From the NCBI GenBank assembly GCA_964058845.1, contig CAXKVR010000292.1:62001-126000 (forward strand): DNA of 64,000 nt, written 5' to 3'. The notes under the pieces were generated by a model. That model saw only the letters and a program-made list of their open reading frames with translations. It had not been told where the DNA came from and ran no database searches. Shown here piece by piece: positions 33,946-45,951 of the stretch (the stretch's first letter is position 1; every line of letters starts with the position of its first letter). This stretch comes from Carex sylvatica (lineage: Eukaryota > Streptophyta > Magnoliopsida > Poales > Cyperaceae). The position numbers and the translations under genes are program-made.

Positions 33946-34941
33946 ATGGCACACTACCATTTCTTCCTTGCTTGTCTCTTCCTAGTTCTACTAGTTTCCC
34001 CCTCACTAGCGTCACAATGCAACAATGCTGACCTAAAAGCACTTCTCAATATCAAACAATCACTTGGCAACCCTACTATCCTCTCCTCATGGGTCCCATC
34101 CACCAGCTGCTGCGCCTGGAAGTCCCTCCAGTGCGACCGTGCCGGTCGAGTCAACAGCCTTACCATCCGCGATTCCAACCTCGTAACCACTATCCCCCCA
34201 TCTGTCGCTGATCTAACTGCCCTCATCAGCTTGGCCTTTATCGACTTGCAGGGTTTAACAGGTCCCATTCCAGCATCCATTTTCACAATGAAAACCTTAC
34301 AGCAACTCACTATACTACGAACCTCGGTTTCAGCTTTCTCAGGTCCAATACCTGATTCAATCTGTCAACAGAGCCAACTTGACACGTTAGACTTGTCATC
34401 TAACAAGCTCACCGGATCCATACCAGTATCACTGAGCAAATTACCCAAATTGCGATTCTTGGATCTGAGTCACAACCAGCTCACTGGATCCATACCATCC
34501 GGTCTGGTACATGGGAATTTTGCCTTCCTTATACTCTCTCACAACTTATTAACGGGTCGGATCCCACTGGATTATGGATCTGCCAACATTGACTCCATCA
34601 ATTTGTCGCATAACCGACTGATTGGTGATGCATCATTTCTGTTCGGTGCACAAAAACCGACGACTGAGATTTATCTCGCATGGAACCGGCTGGAATTCGA
34701 TATAAGCAATGTGGTTTTCCCGAAGGGGCTAACGGATCTTGATCTGAGCCACAACCAGATCAGCGGGCGCGTGCCGGCTTCGATTAGGGACTTGGCAAAG
34801 GTACACAAGCTGGACCTGAGCTACAACAAGTTGTGCGGTGAGATCCCGAGTGGCGGCGTGAATACACACTTGAGTGTGGCCGCACTCGGGCACAACAAGT
34901 GTCTGTGTGGCGCGCCACTATCTCCATGCCACAAAAATTAA
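33946..34941 (+). CDS. PGIP-like extracellular leucine-rich repeat protein
   Basis: Single-exon frame of 331 codons from ATG to TAA. Residues 1-22 or 23 form a signal peptide (hydrophobic FFLACLFLVLLV, cleavage near LAS). An LRRNT_2 cap follows, with C25, the CC pair in TSCCAWKSLQC and the W/C pattern. About ten LRRs of the extracytoplasmic plant type (LDLSSNKLTGSIPVSL, LDLSHNQLTGSIPSGL, LDLSHNQISGRVPASI) fill the middle, and a C-terminal cap has cysteines in KLCGE and NKCLCGAPLSPC. There is no membrane segment or kinase domain. Length and layout are those of polygalacturonase-inhibiting proteins and the related carrot antifreeze protein. The likely site is the cell wall. Actual PG inhibition cannot be inferred, because the convex residues are variable. 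The gene is intact and lies 0.6 kb after a LINE. Confidence 0.93.
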   Translation: MAHYHFFLACLFLVLLVSPSLASQCNNADLKALLNIKQSLGNPTILSSWVPSTSCCAWKSLQCDRAGRVNSLTIRDSNLVTTIPPSVADLTALISLAFIDLQGLTGPIPASIFTMKTLQQLTILRTSVSAFSGPIPDSICQQSQLDTLDLSSNKLTGSIPVSLSKLPKLRFLDLSHNQLTGSIPSGLVHGNFAFLILSHNLLTGRIPLDYGSANIDSINLSHNRLIGDASFLFGAQKPTTEIYLAWNRLEFDISNVVFPKGLTDLDLSHNQISGRVPASIRDLAKVHKLDLSYNKLCGEIPSGGVNTHLSVAALGHNKCLCGAPLSPCHKN

Positions 34942-36692
34942 ACTGTGATAGTAAGAAGATGGCTAGTGTTCAGCTACAACATGAGCAATAGTTTCATGTC
35001 AATGAAACAAGGACAAGAAATATATGAGTAATAGTTTTGGTATTATTGTAATTTATGTTTGCTTTCTGCATTCTGTTTTTTGAGGATGCTTAATTTTGTT
35101 CTCGGAAACCAGAGTGTGAATCCATGTACGATGTAACCTGTGCCCGAATTATCTTATTTTATGCATTTAATAGAGAGTTCTACGAGGTCTCAGAATAATA
35201 CTACTGCCTATTGATTGATCAATACTTATGATTGAACAGTTCGTTATATGTACGTACGATCAAATGTTTGGGCCTTAGTAATTGACATGATTTTGTAGCC
35301 CATGGGCCTGTTGAGAAAATCCACTAAAGATTGGGCCTTTATTAGTCGTTCCCTTGAGCAAAAAATGAACCTTAAAGCAGGTCTGCGATATTAACAGGCC
35401 TTCTTCACCGAGTCTCGAATCTTGCTTCAATAGGAATCAATGATTTTTAAAGTGCTTGCCACTAAACAACTAGCACAAGAGGGTCATGCGTGCAGTAAAA
35501 TCTTCTATTCACATCACCAAATTGTTAAAATTGATAAATTAGATACATGCTTATAAATGCTTTAAGTTATAACAGTGAATTTTGCCTTTAGCTTAACACG
35601 TGCTTGTGGGGCCCGAAATATCGGATTTTGTGGGTAGACTATTTCTGCCAACTAGTCTTGACCCGGCTATATATAATCTATTTCTAATGAATAATAATTA
35701 AAAATGATTCTGCAATGTTTGCTTTGTAACATTTATCACCAATCTCATTGACTCTCTACAAGGTAATATTTACCGACCCCACCAAATTGTGGAAAATATT
35801 GATCTATTAGTTATGCCTGCTCTAATCAATAAGATATTTGATATTTCTCTTTCTTTTTTTTATTCTTCCTTTTCTATTTCTTTTGTTGCTGAAAGATTTT
35901 CCCATGAAATTGATTTCCTTTTACTTGGATACAATATTAAGTGGGTGAACCACATTTATTCAGAGTAGGCAACTGTCTATTTTTGAATTTTGAAAACTGA
36001 ATATAGATCTATGTATAATTGGACTGTTTATTATCTTTGATCAAGTGCACAGTTTGAATTAACAGTCCGCAATTGCTAATTGTATCAGTAAAAAAAATTA
36101 CCAACCGGATAAAAATTCTGACCGTGCATTTGCTTATATTGATCTTTTCCGTAAACGGAAATAAGATATATAAACTTATATATATTTTTGCCAAAGACAT
36201 TTTCCTTGAAGTTTTTTTTTCTTAAAAAGGTGGAGATAATAATTTTATATGGCCACAGTACATCTTATGATACGGACGATCTAAAAATTTCACTATTTTC
36301 AACGGTATTTCGATATTTGGAATTCGATTTCACTAGAAACTTTATATTGGAGAGCACAGAAAAGGTCAGAAAATGTTGTCTAATTGAGAAGCAACAAATA
36401 CAGAGCGCACTAACATGAGCCGGCGACTTGCTCCTTTTGCCGCCGTCCATTTCAAGCGCATCATATAGAGGCTTCACACTTGTGTTGCGTTGCATGTCAG
36501 TCAAAGGACGACTTGATCATCGACGTAAACTAATAGGGGTTGGGGTTTTTTTTGGTTTTTTTCACAAATATTATTAAATAAAGAAAGAAAGTAGCTCAAC
36601 CTAATTAACACGTCAACAACAAGTAAAGGCTAAATTCTTTTTAGTAAATACTATCAAAGATAATTTTGAATTCAATATATATGTATGCTTAG
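34942..36692. other. PGIP-like 3' flank and intergenic DNA
   Basis: The PGIP-like 3' UTR begins here. The rest is ordinary AT-rich non-coding sequence. Short open frames at 36009-36504 overlap on opposite strands and have no protein pattern. No element ends were seen. Confidence 0.5.
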
Positions 36693-36708
36693 AAATTAGC
36701 TTCGGCCA

Positions 36709-37479
36709 CAGTAATCCGGAGGGTCTATGGCCAACTATCTTGAACAGACTATATGGAGTATTAACGGCGGGTCTGATAGATTTAATAGGAGCCTCTACAG
36801 CCTCATTATTTTTCATCAAGGACTTGAAAAAACTTCTTCCTTTTTATTCCTCTTCAATTAAAATAATAAATGGTGAAACAGTGTGGCGATGGAAAGTCTC
36901 CGGTGTATTCAGTTGCACTTCGGCATACAAGACAATGCACCACATGGGTATCATTTCATCAACTCAAGGAAAACTTTGAAAACTAAGGATTCCTATGAAA
37001 ACAAAATCTTCACTCAAGAGGTCCTGCTAGTGACAGGTTGTACGGTGCAAACGGATTGTCACTTATGCATGACAAATTTATTGGAAACAAATAATCATAC
37101 CATGTGGGATTGTTCTTCGCGGCAAGATTATGGAAAGGACTACTAGCGCATCACAATATCCCCTTCCGTATACCAATCAGAGTATATGGCAATTTTGGAC
37201 AAGAAGAATGCATTGAATGACTTTAACAGAGAGGGAACATTAGAGTATACTTTGGGACGCTGCAGGGGTCTGGACCCTCTGGCGAGAGAGAAACGAAAGA
37301 TTTTTTCAAACAAGCATCGCAAAGTGCATTATTTGATAAATTGTACGGCCTTAGATATTTATCAATGAATAAATTGGTTTAAAGGCATCGTGGAATATTC
37401 CACATATAGTAATAGAGTAGGAATTTTGTAAATAAACTTTTTATCAATACAAATATTGTTGACTTTGCCAACCTTCAAA
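36709..37479 (+). mobile_element. 5'-truncated L1-type LINE with perfect 16-bp target duplication
   Basis: Decayed frames contain VWRWKVSGVFSCTSAYKTM (the W..G.FS..SAY motif before zf-RVT) and QTDCHLCMTNLLETNNHTMW (zinc-binding), then KIFSNKHRKVHYLIN near the end. AAATTAGCTTCGGCCA flanks it at 36693-36708 and 37480-37495, exactly as expected for target-primed insertion. The A-tail has shrunk to a few bases. Several frameshifts and stops make it inactive. Confidence 0.9.
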
Positions 37480-37495
37480 AAATTAGCTTCGGCCA

Positions 37496-38650
37496 TGTTT
37501 TTTATACTCGAATAACCAATCAGAAATTGGAACTGCCCACTATGATATAGATATTAAAATCTTGTTGCAAACTAAATTTTCCTTGTTAATTTTTTTTTTA
37601 CTATTTTTTGGATGAGGAGAAAATCAATATAATTGATGGGTCAATAATTGTTTAGATTGATGAATTTTCCACCCATTTTTATAAAACTATAAGAATTAAA
37701 AAAATTGTACAGTTTGGGTTAGAGAGATTTGATTATGAATATATTACAATGAGCAACTCGGATCAGGTATTTGAGTTTCAAAACTAATTAAGACTTTTTT
37801 TTTATTTTAAATCCATGTGGTGGCTAACGCGAGTACAGAGAAAATAAAGATGTTTACAACTTCAAAAACTAAAAAATAAACTTTTGTACTAACTATTATG
37901 TATCAAATTCGGCACCCATCTATACTCACTGTCTAAAGTTTTTTACAACAATTCAGCCACAATTCAGTTTCCTCTTTGACGTGATTCGCCAACAAATATG
38001 GAGGCATTTGTTTCTGTCTAAATATGCATCCATTCCTTTGCTTCCAGAGCTCCCACAACACTCCCATAACTCTAGTCGCCCATATTTGATTACTCTCAGG
38101 AGCAGAGTTAAAATTTTCGTCAGGAGGACAAAAAATATTGAATCGGGTTTAAATTATTTATCGGATTTAAATCTATTAACTAATTTGATACTCGATAAAA
38201 AATAATACTTTGACTTATATTTTTTAATGCTATGACTTATAATTTATGATGCTTTAACTTATAATTCTAATTACCAATTATAATTCAAGAAATTTATTTT
38301 GATTTTATCCGAATTACAAATCAAACATCTAGAGGGGATAAAAAAATTTTTAGGGAGGAGCAAAGCCGATCGGTACCGATAAATCACCACTAAAACTTAC
38401 AATCCAGAAAAGCAGCTACCCCCTAAGCTAGTTGTATACTGGGTCGGCCCCTGCTTACTCTCCTACACCCTCTACCGATACAGTAACCACAATCTTTCCC
38501 AAGTCAACAGATACAGTAACCACGATCTTTCCCAAGTCATCAGAGAAACTAATTAAAACTTAAAACCAACATATCAACATATTTCACTTTGTGAAACGCT
38601 CAACCACAGCTCTATAAATATAATTGTATACGATGATGTGTGCGCATATG
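37496..38650. other. Intergenic, AT-rich, with one small LINE relic
   Basis: No gene was recognised. 37590-37800 contains faint pieces of the foldback-MITE core (TTTACTATTTTTTGGATG). 38450-38545 holds a short duplicated phrase (CAGTAACCACAATCTTTCCC / CAGTAACCACGATCTTTCCC). Confidence 0.45.
38000..38115 (-). pseudogene. Short LINE ORF2 C-terminal relic
   Basis: On the minus strand the frame reads NQIWATRVMGVLWELWKQRN followed by GCIF, resembling the LW-x-IW-x-x-RN-x-x-x-F motif that follows zf-RVT in plant LINEs. It is about 38 codons with no recognisable flanks. The assignment rests on this one motif. Confidence 0.45.
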
Positions 38651-38654
38651 TATA

Positions 38655-38990
38655 TGAGTGAGTTACGGTGCTATATATGCATAGTGCATTTTGATATGTA
38701 CTACAGATTCATATTTTTATTTTTAAAGGCAAAATATTCGATTTAAATCGTTCATCATGTTGTCTATATGAAAATGTGTTTGAATATCAAATTTTTCATT
38801 TTTTTTAAAATTTCTTGCTATTTTTTGAAATAAAGGTTCTAGATCATTCATATATCGTGCTTATGTAAAAAAAAAAAAGTAAATTTGACATGCAGGTACA
38901 TTTTCATATAGTTCAAATATACTATTTAGACTTTAAAAATAAAGATATAAATTTGTAATATATATCAAAGTGCACTATGCATAGTATACT
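38655..38990. mobile_element. Decayed foldback MITE (core family)
   Basis: Inverted arms include TGCATAGTGCA near 38677-38688 and its inverse near 38970-38982, TTTAAATCGTTCATCATGTT on the left, and ATGAAAATGTGTTTG against CAGGTACATTTTCATATAG. It has the layout of the other hairpin MITEs but many mismatches, so it is an old copy. Confidence 0.55.
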
Positions 38991-39279
38991 GTGAACGAAA
39001 ATTTGAAAACTATAAAGAATACAACGGATATTATATCTCATTCAATTATAAAGAATACAACATATATTATAGACAAATATACTGTCAAGGAAAATTTTGA
39101 AATTTTAAATTAAACAAACAATCCACATTTCTAGAATAAATAATACTTAAATAATTAAGCCTCATATATTCAATTGTCATGCAGAGAGAGAAAGGGGGTG
39201 ATTTGTATCAGTTTTGACGAAGGGGATGATGCGAAATAGTGCATTGCAGACCATATATTCAGAGATTTCTGCTGGTCGA

Positions 39280-40101
39280 CCGTTGACCCGAAATTTTTAA
39301 AAATACCATTTCTTCGAAAAAAAAATCACGATTTCTATACAATTTCAAAACTATCACGGCCATATCTATGAGACACGACCCAGAACAACGTCCAAATCCC
39401 ATAGATGCTGCCCTTTTCTTTTCTTTTTCAAATTTTGAAGAAATCTCAGATGATAATTTTAATATATGATATATTATTTTATTTTATGGTTATTTTTCAC
39501 CGAAGACTGAAAATTTATTCGCCGATAGCTTTAAATTAATTTTTATTACAAAAAAGTCTAACTAGATATATATTATTTTAATTATGGTTATTTTTTACTG
39601 AAGACCCTAGAAATTTATTCGCTGATATCCCTAGAAGTTTAATTTAGGGCTATCAACGATTAAACTCCTAGAATTTTCAGTGAAAAATAATCACAAAAAA
39701 ATAAAATAATATATATGTAATTGGACTTCTTTGTAACAAAAATTAATTTAGGACTATCAGCGATTGAACTTTTAGGGTCTTCGGTGACAAATAATCACAA
39801 AATAAAATAAAATAATATATATGTTATTGGACTTCTTTGTAATAAAAATTAATTTATTAAAAATAACCATAAAATAAAATAATATATCATATATTAAAAT
39901 CATACTGTATCCTATGAGATTCCCTTAGAATTTGAAAAAAAAAAAAATCCGCATCTCCTAAATACAATCTCCATAAAAGGGGTCACATTCTATAGATGCA
40001 AGCTGTGATAGTTTTGGAATTGTATATAATTGATGGTTTTTTGGTTTATTATTATTATTTTTTTCTAAAATGGTGTTTTTAAAAATTTAGGACCGTGGAC
40101 C
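39280..40101. mobile_element. Foldback element, split near its right end by a hAT-like MITE
   Basis: The left arm (CGAAATTTTTAAAAATACCA, then TACAATTTCAAAACTATCAC) is mirrored from 40090 leftward. The centre contains repeated inverted blocks (ATTCGCCGATAGC / CTATCAGCGATT, TTGGACTTCTTTGTAA twice). The right arm probably continues past 40566 (GCAGTGGCGCAGCAATAG), because the hAT-like element at 40102-40558 interrupts it. No coding sequence is present. Confidence 0.6.
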
Positions 40102-40558
40102 TAGGGGTGTAAATGGATCGAAAAAATTACTTAAATTATCCGATCCGTATCCGTATCCGAGATTATCCGTATTCGTATCTGAAAAATTATAACAGATACG
40201 AATACGATAAGACTTTTTACTATCTGTATCCAACCGTTTATACTTTAAATCACAACAAATGTGATATATATTCTTAAATTGATTTATTAAATTGCATATA
40301 AATATATATTTTGATGAACAATATAACACTATGACATAATTAGTGACTAATATTTTAATAATATAATAGATGTTTTGTAACTAACAAGCTAATTATGAAA
40401 AATATCTGTATCCGTCCGATATCTAATCCGTATCCATAACATTTAATATTCGATCCATATTCATATTCAAAACTATCCATATCCATATTCAGAAAATTAT
40501 AACGAATATAAATACAGTAAAACTACTGTCCGATCTGTATCCGATCATTTACACCCTG
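40102..40558. mobile_element. hAT-like MITE with perfect 8-bp target duplication
   Basis: Tips TAGGGGTGTAAATGGATCG and, inverted, CAGGGTGTAAATGATCGG. Many ATCCGTATCCG subterminal words occur in both halves. Flanks are identical CGTGGACC at 40094-40101 and 40559-40566. Tips and 8-bp duplication fit plant hAT elements. The 457-base body has no coding capacity. Confidence 0.9.
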
Positions 40559-40689
40559 CGTGGACCGCAGTGGCGCAGCAATAGTGCCCTATGGCGCGCT
40601 CCATAGCGTGTCCTGTCGGTGATGAATTGAACAGAGATACTGAGACAGTGATAATTATTAGGGACGAAACTTTAATATATTTGGGACAA

Positions 40690-41030
40690 TTTTAGAAGTT
40701 TAGTACTATAGCATAAGCATAAGAGGAACTTGAGGAAGGTTAAATTTTCTGTTTTTAAAGTTTAAACGGTTGGTTCCAACTGTTCAATATAATTTTTATA
40801 CTAAAATATATTTAGACATCAAATTTTAATTTTTATTATTATTTGTTAGACAAGTAATTATTCAAAACTAATAATTTTGTATCAATCAATCGAAAAAATA
40901 ATATTTTACAAAAAAAAGAAAATTTGGTCTATATTCTAATATGCAAATTATAGTTAGCGGTTCGGATCGATTGTTTGAATTTTAAAAATAGAAATAAAAA
41001 ATGAGAGACACCAAAAACACGAGAACCCTC
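40690..41030. mobile_element. Decayed foldback MITE (core family)
   Basis: Left arm with GAGGAACTTGAGGAAGGTT and AAGTTTAAACGGTTGGTTCC; right arm with AAAATTTGGTCTATATTC, TAGCGGTTCGGATCGATTG and GAGAACCCTCA. The order of words matches the MITEs at 31552 and 49257, with heavy decay. No reliable duplication was found. Confidence 0.5.
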
Positions 41031-41039
41031 ATTGTAGTA

Positions 41040-42538
41040 CAATTAGTTCATCTAGACTGAGAAAGAACAATGATTTTGAGATTCTGTTGAGGAGATAATC
41101 TTTTATAAAGAAAATCGATAAAAAAAGAAGAAGGGTAAATAGGTTAATAAGGGTCCGATCATCTACACATTAATAATTGGATCATCTACAACCATACGCG
41201 ATCATCCTTTCATGTTTGATCCAAATATCCATCGTATTAGCTGCCCAAGAAAAGCAATAGGGACCCACCAGGATTTCCGAATCTGTACAATACATGTACG
41301 GATGTACCTAATGCATTAGTATAAACATGACATAAAATTATCATGCAGTTAATGTACCGAAAGTTTTAAAAATACAACAATCCAAAAAATAATAAATTAA
41401 AAAAATACAAAATCTGAAAAAAATTATATTTAGCACATTCGTAATATAAATTTAAGGACATAATATTGAATATCTGCAACGTGAAGTTGTGAACAAATTT
41501 TTTTTTTTTCTCCTCACAATATGTTTTTCTCCTCCCGTTACGGACGACAACAACAAATTGTGGGCTCTTATATTTTTTTCATCAAAATAGTTTGAATAGT
41601 CAATATTAATTGAAAAAAAAATGGTGTTCGTCACGTCAGATATCGAATTTTCAGGATTTAGTGTTTTGTTGATTTTTCATTTTTTGAGCTGAGATATTTT
41701 TTAAAATTTCGGGTCAATGTATTCACTTTAACGGATGTATTCTGTTAAATTGCTTTGACTACTAGTGTAATATTCAAACAACAGCCTTAGTTTTAATTAT
41801 AAAATATTCGAACTTGTAGCAAGTAACCCTAACGTTAAAATGTCATATAAAGAGATTGTAGTGCAGAAGCCACGTGCTTAGATTAACATTTAAGGCCGCA
41901 GAAAATCCGGATCCAACTGGCCGCACGCGGCAGCCACTAACCAAGCAAGTGACGACGCTATCACGCAATCGGAATGGCATGCTGTCGTGCGTGCGCGGCT
42001 TGTGCTGGACTGCTGGTCAGTTAAAGACGACGCACGGAGAGTCGTATGCGGATGGTCGCACAACTGAAGATCGAATCATAATAAGGGCATTGTAGGCTTT
42101 GGAGTGATTGAAAGATCCAAGTTTAAAATTAGGAGGTACAGTAATTAAATAGGTCAGTTATTGTTGCCGCAAATAAGCCGCAAAAGCAGGCAAAATGTTT
42201 TTTGTTTTTGTCTTGAGAATTGTCTGTAGGCTTCGTACACTCATATATTTTTGTGTCTTTAACATAGATGGAATCCACATCATTTTTAGGAGAGTGGGGT
42301 GTCTATATGACTTCTCTCTGAACCCATTGTCAAAAATTCTCGTTTTATAGAGAGCTGCTGATCAGCTGACAACTTCAAAGATTTGACCGACGGAATATTT
42401 CAAACCAGAAAGCGGTTTTGGGAAGTTTTTCCAAGAAATAAATTGTGTTTTTTAAAAAAGATTTTGGGAACTTTTGAATTGTCCTTTTACTTTGGACGAC
42501 TTATTTCAAATCACTGAGGATAATTTTTCTTAAGAGTA
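41040..42538. other. Intergenic; one GC-rich patch
   Basis: Mostly AT-rich. 41880-42095 is clearly GC-richer (GGCCGCACGCGGCAGCC and onward) with an open frame of 73 codons that I do not recognise; it could be a captured gene piece. No element tips were identified around it. Confidence 0.4.
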
Positions 42539-42547
42539 TTGTCTATA

Positions 42548-42951
42548 GAGTAGAACTAGGGTGTTCTTAAGCTCACTAAGGTATTTGGTGAGCTTAACTT
42601 CTAAATCTATTAGATTAGTTTCAAACAACAAATTCAAATCTTTGAAACCGATTTACTTCATGAGTGATGAATTTACATGTAAAGTTTTTAGAATTTTGTA
42701 TAAAGTCAAGGGGTCAAAAAATATTCAAAAAATGAATGCACTAAAATTAATTTATATGTCTTCTAATTTTGACTGCTTGACTTTTATACTAAAATAATTC
42801 GAAAAACTTGAAATCTTTGCATGTAAATTCATCACTTGTGAAGTAGATAGATTTCAACAGCTTAAATTTATCGTTTGAAACTGATATACTATATTTTAGA
42901 GTTAAGCTCATCAAACACCTTGGTGAGTTTAAGAACACTCTAATTTTACTC
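42548..42951. mobile_element. Mutator-type MITE with perfect 9-bp target duplication
   Basis: Tips GAGTAGAACTAGGGTGTTC and, inverted, GAGTAAAATTAGAGTGTTC, with long arms sharing TTAAGCTCAC and GATGAATTTACATG. Flanks are identical TTGTCTATA at 42539-42547 and 42952-42960. The core differs from the main hairpin family, so this is a separate Mutator-like MITE. It has no coding capacity. Confidence 0.88.
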
Positions 42952-43016
42952 TTGTCTATATATAGACCTACTAACAGTCATATTCTCCGTCGTTCAAGTA
43001 TTCATATCTCGTCATG

Positions 43017-43700
43017 CAAGTATTTATCTCTAAAATATCAAGTATTCTTCTCTAAAATGTCGAGTATTCATATTTACGTAGTAAAATATGAGTGTTTATG
43101 TTGTAAAGTATTTATGAGAAACTCACAGACTTGTCTTGGACGTTAACTACCTGAGGGACAACTACCGATCCGGGGGGGACTGCAAACGTCATTTGAAAGC
43201 GATAATGACAGGGACCACACGCGAAAACTAAGGACAAGCGGATGCGTAATGACCATCGCAAGTGTCAACGCTGTAATTATTGTAAACAACATTCATCTCA
43301 AAAATATCAAGTATATTCATACTTAATTGAAGTGTGATTTTTTATGTTGTAAAATATTCCTGAGAAATCTCATACTTGCTATGTGCATTAACTACCTAGG
43401 AGAAACACTACCTACATGAAAACTGCATACGTCACTTGAAAGCGACATATACATGAACCACAAGCGCAAAAGCGGATGCGTAACCATCGCACAATCGTTA
43501 GCACTGTAGGTATAGTAAAAATATTAGTATCTAAAATTATAAGTATTCATACTTATATATTGAAGTGTAAATTTTTATGTTGTAAAGTGACGTAAACCAG
43601 TTAATCTATGTGGTTCTTCAACGTATTAATAGTTACTAAAGAAAATATTCATACTTATAACTGAAATATGAATTGTTATGTTGTAAAGTATGTGGTTGTT
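43017..43700. repeat. Decayed direct repeats of about 270 bp
   Basis: Two long units (about 43017-43295 and 43296-43535) and one partial unit share, in the same order, TCAAGTATTC, ATTTTTATGTTGTAAA, TTAACTACCT, CACTTGAAAGCGA and AGCGGATGCGTAA. Divergence is high, so the duplication is old. No coding capacity is visible. Confidence 0.65.
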
Positions 43701-44629
43701 GCTTAATTTTATCAATGTGTACTATGAAAAATATTGTCACATGTGTATTATTGTGTGAAGTATTGTCATTTAATTTTCATCTTGATCACTTTTGTCTTAT
43801 CTTTGTTTGTTTGTTTATACCAAATCTTCAAAATCTCTTATAAATGAACATAAAAAAATCGGTAAATAATATCACATCAGGCTTAATACCGACACTTGTC
43901 ATTTCAGCAAACAATTCAATATCAAAATTTTTGGATAAATTAAAGAGAATTTCCGATCAGTTCAAAATCAAGATTCAAGCACCAAATCAGACTAAAATCA
44001 AAATAAAGATCTAAGTTTTGGACTGACGAGGGGTTGAGTTGCTCAATCTTCACGTCATGCATCATATCAGTCCAGAAACTTCTGATCAGTCTCAACTCTC
44101 AAACATCGCACTTGAGCTTGTTGACATGCGCTCTGGCCGATGGAGATCAGGTCGTGCCAACCCGTCCTGATCGGAAAGGATGAGGAAAGGAGCATGATCG
44201 TTTCAATCAAGTGCTCCAGACGACGGAGACCAGACCACACCGGAGCCCATCTGAACCAAAAAGGATGAAGAAGAGGAGAATGATCATCTCAGTTAGTGAC
44301 TTTATAAGAGAAAATATCGGAGGAAATATAGAAGCTGGGTGAAATGGGAGACATGAAAACAAAAATGAAAAAGAGTTCACTTTCTAATTTGATATGTATT
44401 TTCATTGTTAATCTCTGACTTTTTTTAGTCTGAAAACGTTTAGAGGACGTTCTCACAGAGAACAATATAATTACTATTTTTATAAAAGAATGAGAATATA
44501 TACGGTTAGTTCACGGTGGAATAACTTGATATTTTATTCTCAATCATGTTATATAGAGTTTCCAATACAAATAAAAAGAATATGAATGAACATTGTTAAA
44601 GATAAATTATGTCAAATGACTGAGCTTTA

Positions 44630-44640
<11 letters not shown>
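43701..44640. other. Intergenic, nothing recognised
   Basis: Mixed composition with slightly GC-richer sequence at 44000-44290. No protein pattern and no element ends were identified. Confidence 0.45.
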
Positions 44641-44673
<33 letters not shown>

Positions 44674-44677
44674 AAGA

Positions 44678-45078
44678 GAGATGAGTTACGCTACATTACA
44701 ATGTGTTTTCTTTGTACATTGCACTATAAATCACGTAATTCAAAGTCCAAATAACCAATTAAAACCGTTCATCTTGTTGTCCATATTAATATGTATTTGG
44801 AGACCAAATTTTATATTTTTTAGAATTTTTTTACTATTTTTTTAGATTTATTGAAAATCGATGTTTTTTTATGGTCCAGATTTGTCTGAAAACAGCGATT
44901 TTCAATAAATCTAAAAAAAATAAAAATATTTCAAAAAATGTAAAATTTGGTCTCCAAATACATATTAATATGGACAACAAGATGAACAGTTTGGATCGAT
45001 TATTTGAACTTTGAATCACGTAATTTATAGTCCAATGTACAAAAAAGACTAACATTGCAATGCACCATAACTCATCTC
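44678..45078. mobile_element. Foldback MITE, GAGATGGGCTA(T/C) family (copy 1)
   Basis: Tips GAGATGAGTTACGCTACATT and the inverse of GCAATGCACCATAACTCATC, flanked by (TA)n(GA)n on the left and (TC)n(TA)n on the right. The core shares CCGTTCATCTTGTTGTCC and GGAGACCAAATTTTATATTT words. The copy at 51505-51887 has the same ends. Confidence 0.8.
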
Positions 45079-45246
45079 TCTCTCTCTATATATAATACTG
45101 CATGACACTTTAAGTTAGTTGTAAATAAAGCGCCACAGTAAATCTATATACTATTATTCGATATAAAAGAAATAATTTATGGTGTATAATGACAGTAATG
45201 AATGATTTCGACAATATTGAACTTTGTAAAACAAAGAGTACATATC

Positions 45247-45378
45247 AAAGGTTTAAATAGCATTTATCGCGTTATAGCGAACTAACTAAAAAAACAGCGC
45301 TATAGCGCGAAATAGCACATTATAATGCTATAGTTTTTATGATCTGAAAACGCTATAGCGCGCTATTTAGAACCTTAC
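45247..45378. mobile_element. Small hAT-like MITE rich in GCGCTATAGCGC
   Basis: 132 bases. Tips AAAGGTTTAAATAGC and, inverted, GTAAGGTTCTAAATAGC, with several GCTATAGCGC words in the interior. Flanks TACATATC (45239-45246) and TACATATT (45379-45386) match 7 of 8. Tip and subterminal style fits hAT. Confidence 0.75.
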
Positions 45379-45531
45379 TACATATTATCTCCCGATAATA
45401 CATTTGGAGCCGCTCAAGCCATAGTTACAGATAATCCGAAAGTCGGATTAGAATCCTCCAAAGCAGTCGTACTCCCCTGTTAAGCCTACTCCCCTGATTC
45501 AAAAAGTGTAATCCAAGTCTCTTGGTGTCTG

Positions 45532-45951
45532 AAGATCGTACATTATAATGCCTCTTTTATCCTCGAAGGGTGTAAGCTTAACAGTGGTCAGTGGATTCTG
45601 CCTATTCATTTTCGTGAATTCGTATCCTCTGCATTAACTCAAAAGATTTTCTTTTGAGTTAATGAATTCTGATCATTTCATCTATTTTAAAATTTATATA
45701 AACTAAATCTGTACTAATATTAAAGGCTTTATATATCATAAGTAGGAACTAAATTGACTCCGTTTAAAATCTGACTGTTGAGATTTATTAACTCAAAAAA
45801 TTCATTTTTGAGTTAATGCAGAGGATACGCATTCTATTTTCGTGGCACACAGATTATAAGATCGTACAGTATAATGACTCTTTTATCCTCGAAGGGTGTA
45901 GGCTTAACAGTGGTCAGCGGATTCTGCCTATTTTCGTGGCACACAGATTAT
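45532..45951. repeat. Tandem duplication, each unit carrying a different insertion
   Basis: Unit A (45532-45857) and unit B (45858-45951) share GATCGTAC, ATAATG, CTCTTTTATCCTCGAAGGGT, TTAACAGTGGTCAG and TTTTCGTGGCACACAGATTA. Unit A contains the MITE 45616-45834; unit B ends at the start of the large element 45952-47375. Without the insertions both units are about 95-105 bases. Confidence 0.85.
45616..45834. mobile_element. 219-bp MITE, sister of 29568-29785
   Basis: Tips GAATTCGTATCCTCTGCATT and, inverted, GAATGCGTATCCTCTGCATT. Flanks CATTTTCGT (45607-45615) and TATTTTCGT (45835-45843) agree at 8 of 9. Unit B of the local duplication shows the unoccupied form CTATTTTCGTGGC. Inner AACTCAAAA hairpins are shared with the sister copy. 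Confidence 0.88.

Noticed and set aside
41874..42095. 73-codon GC-rich frame
   Set aside because: Composition stands out, but there is no motif, splice context or repeat support; kept only as a note in the intergenic entry.
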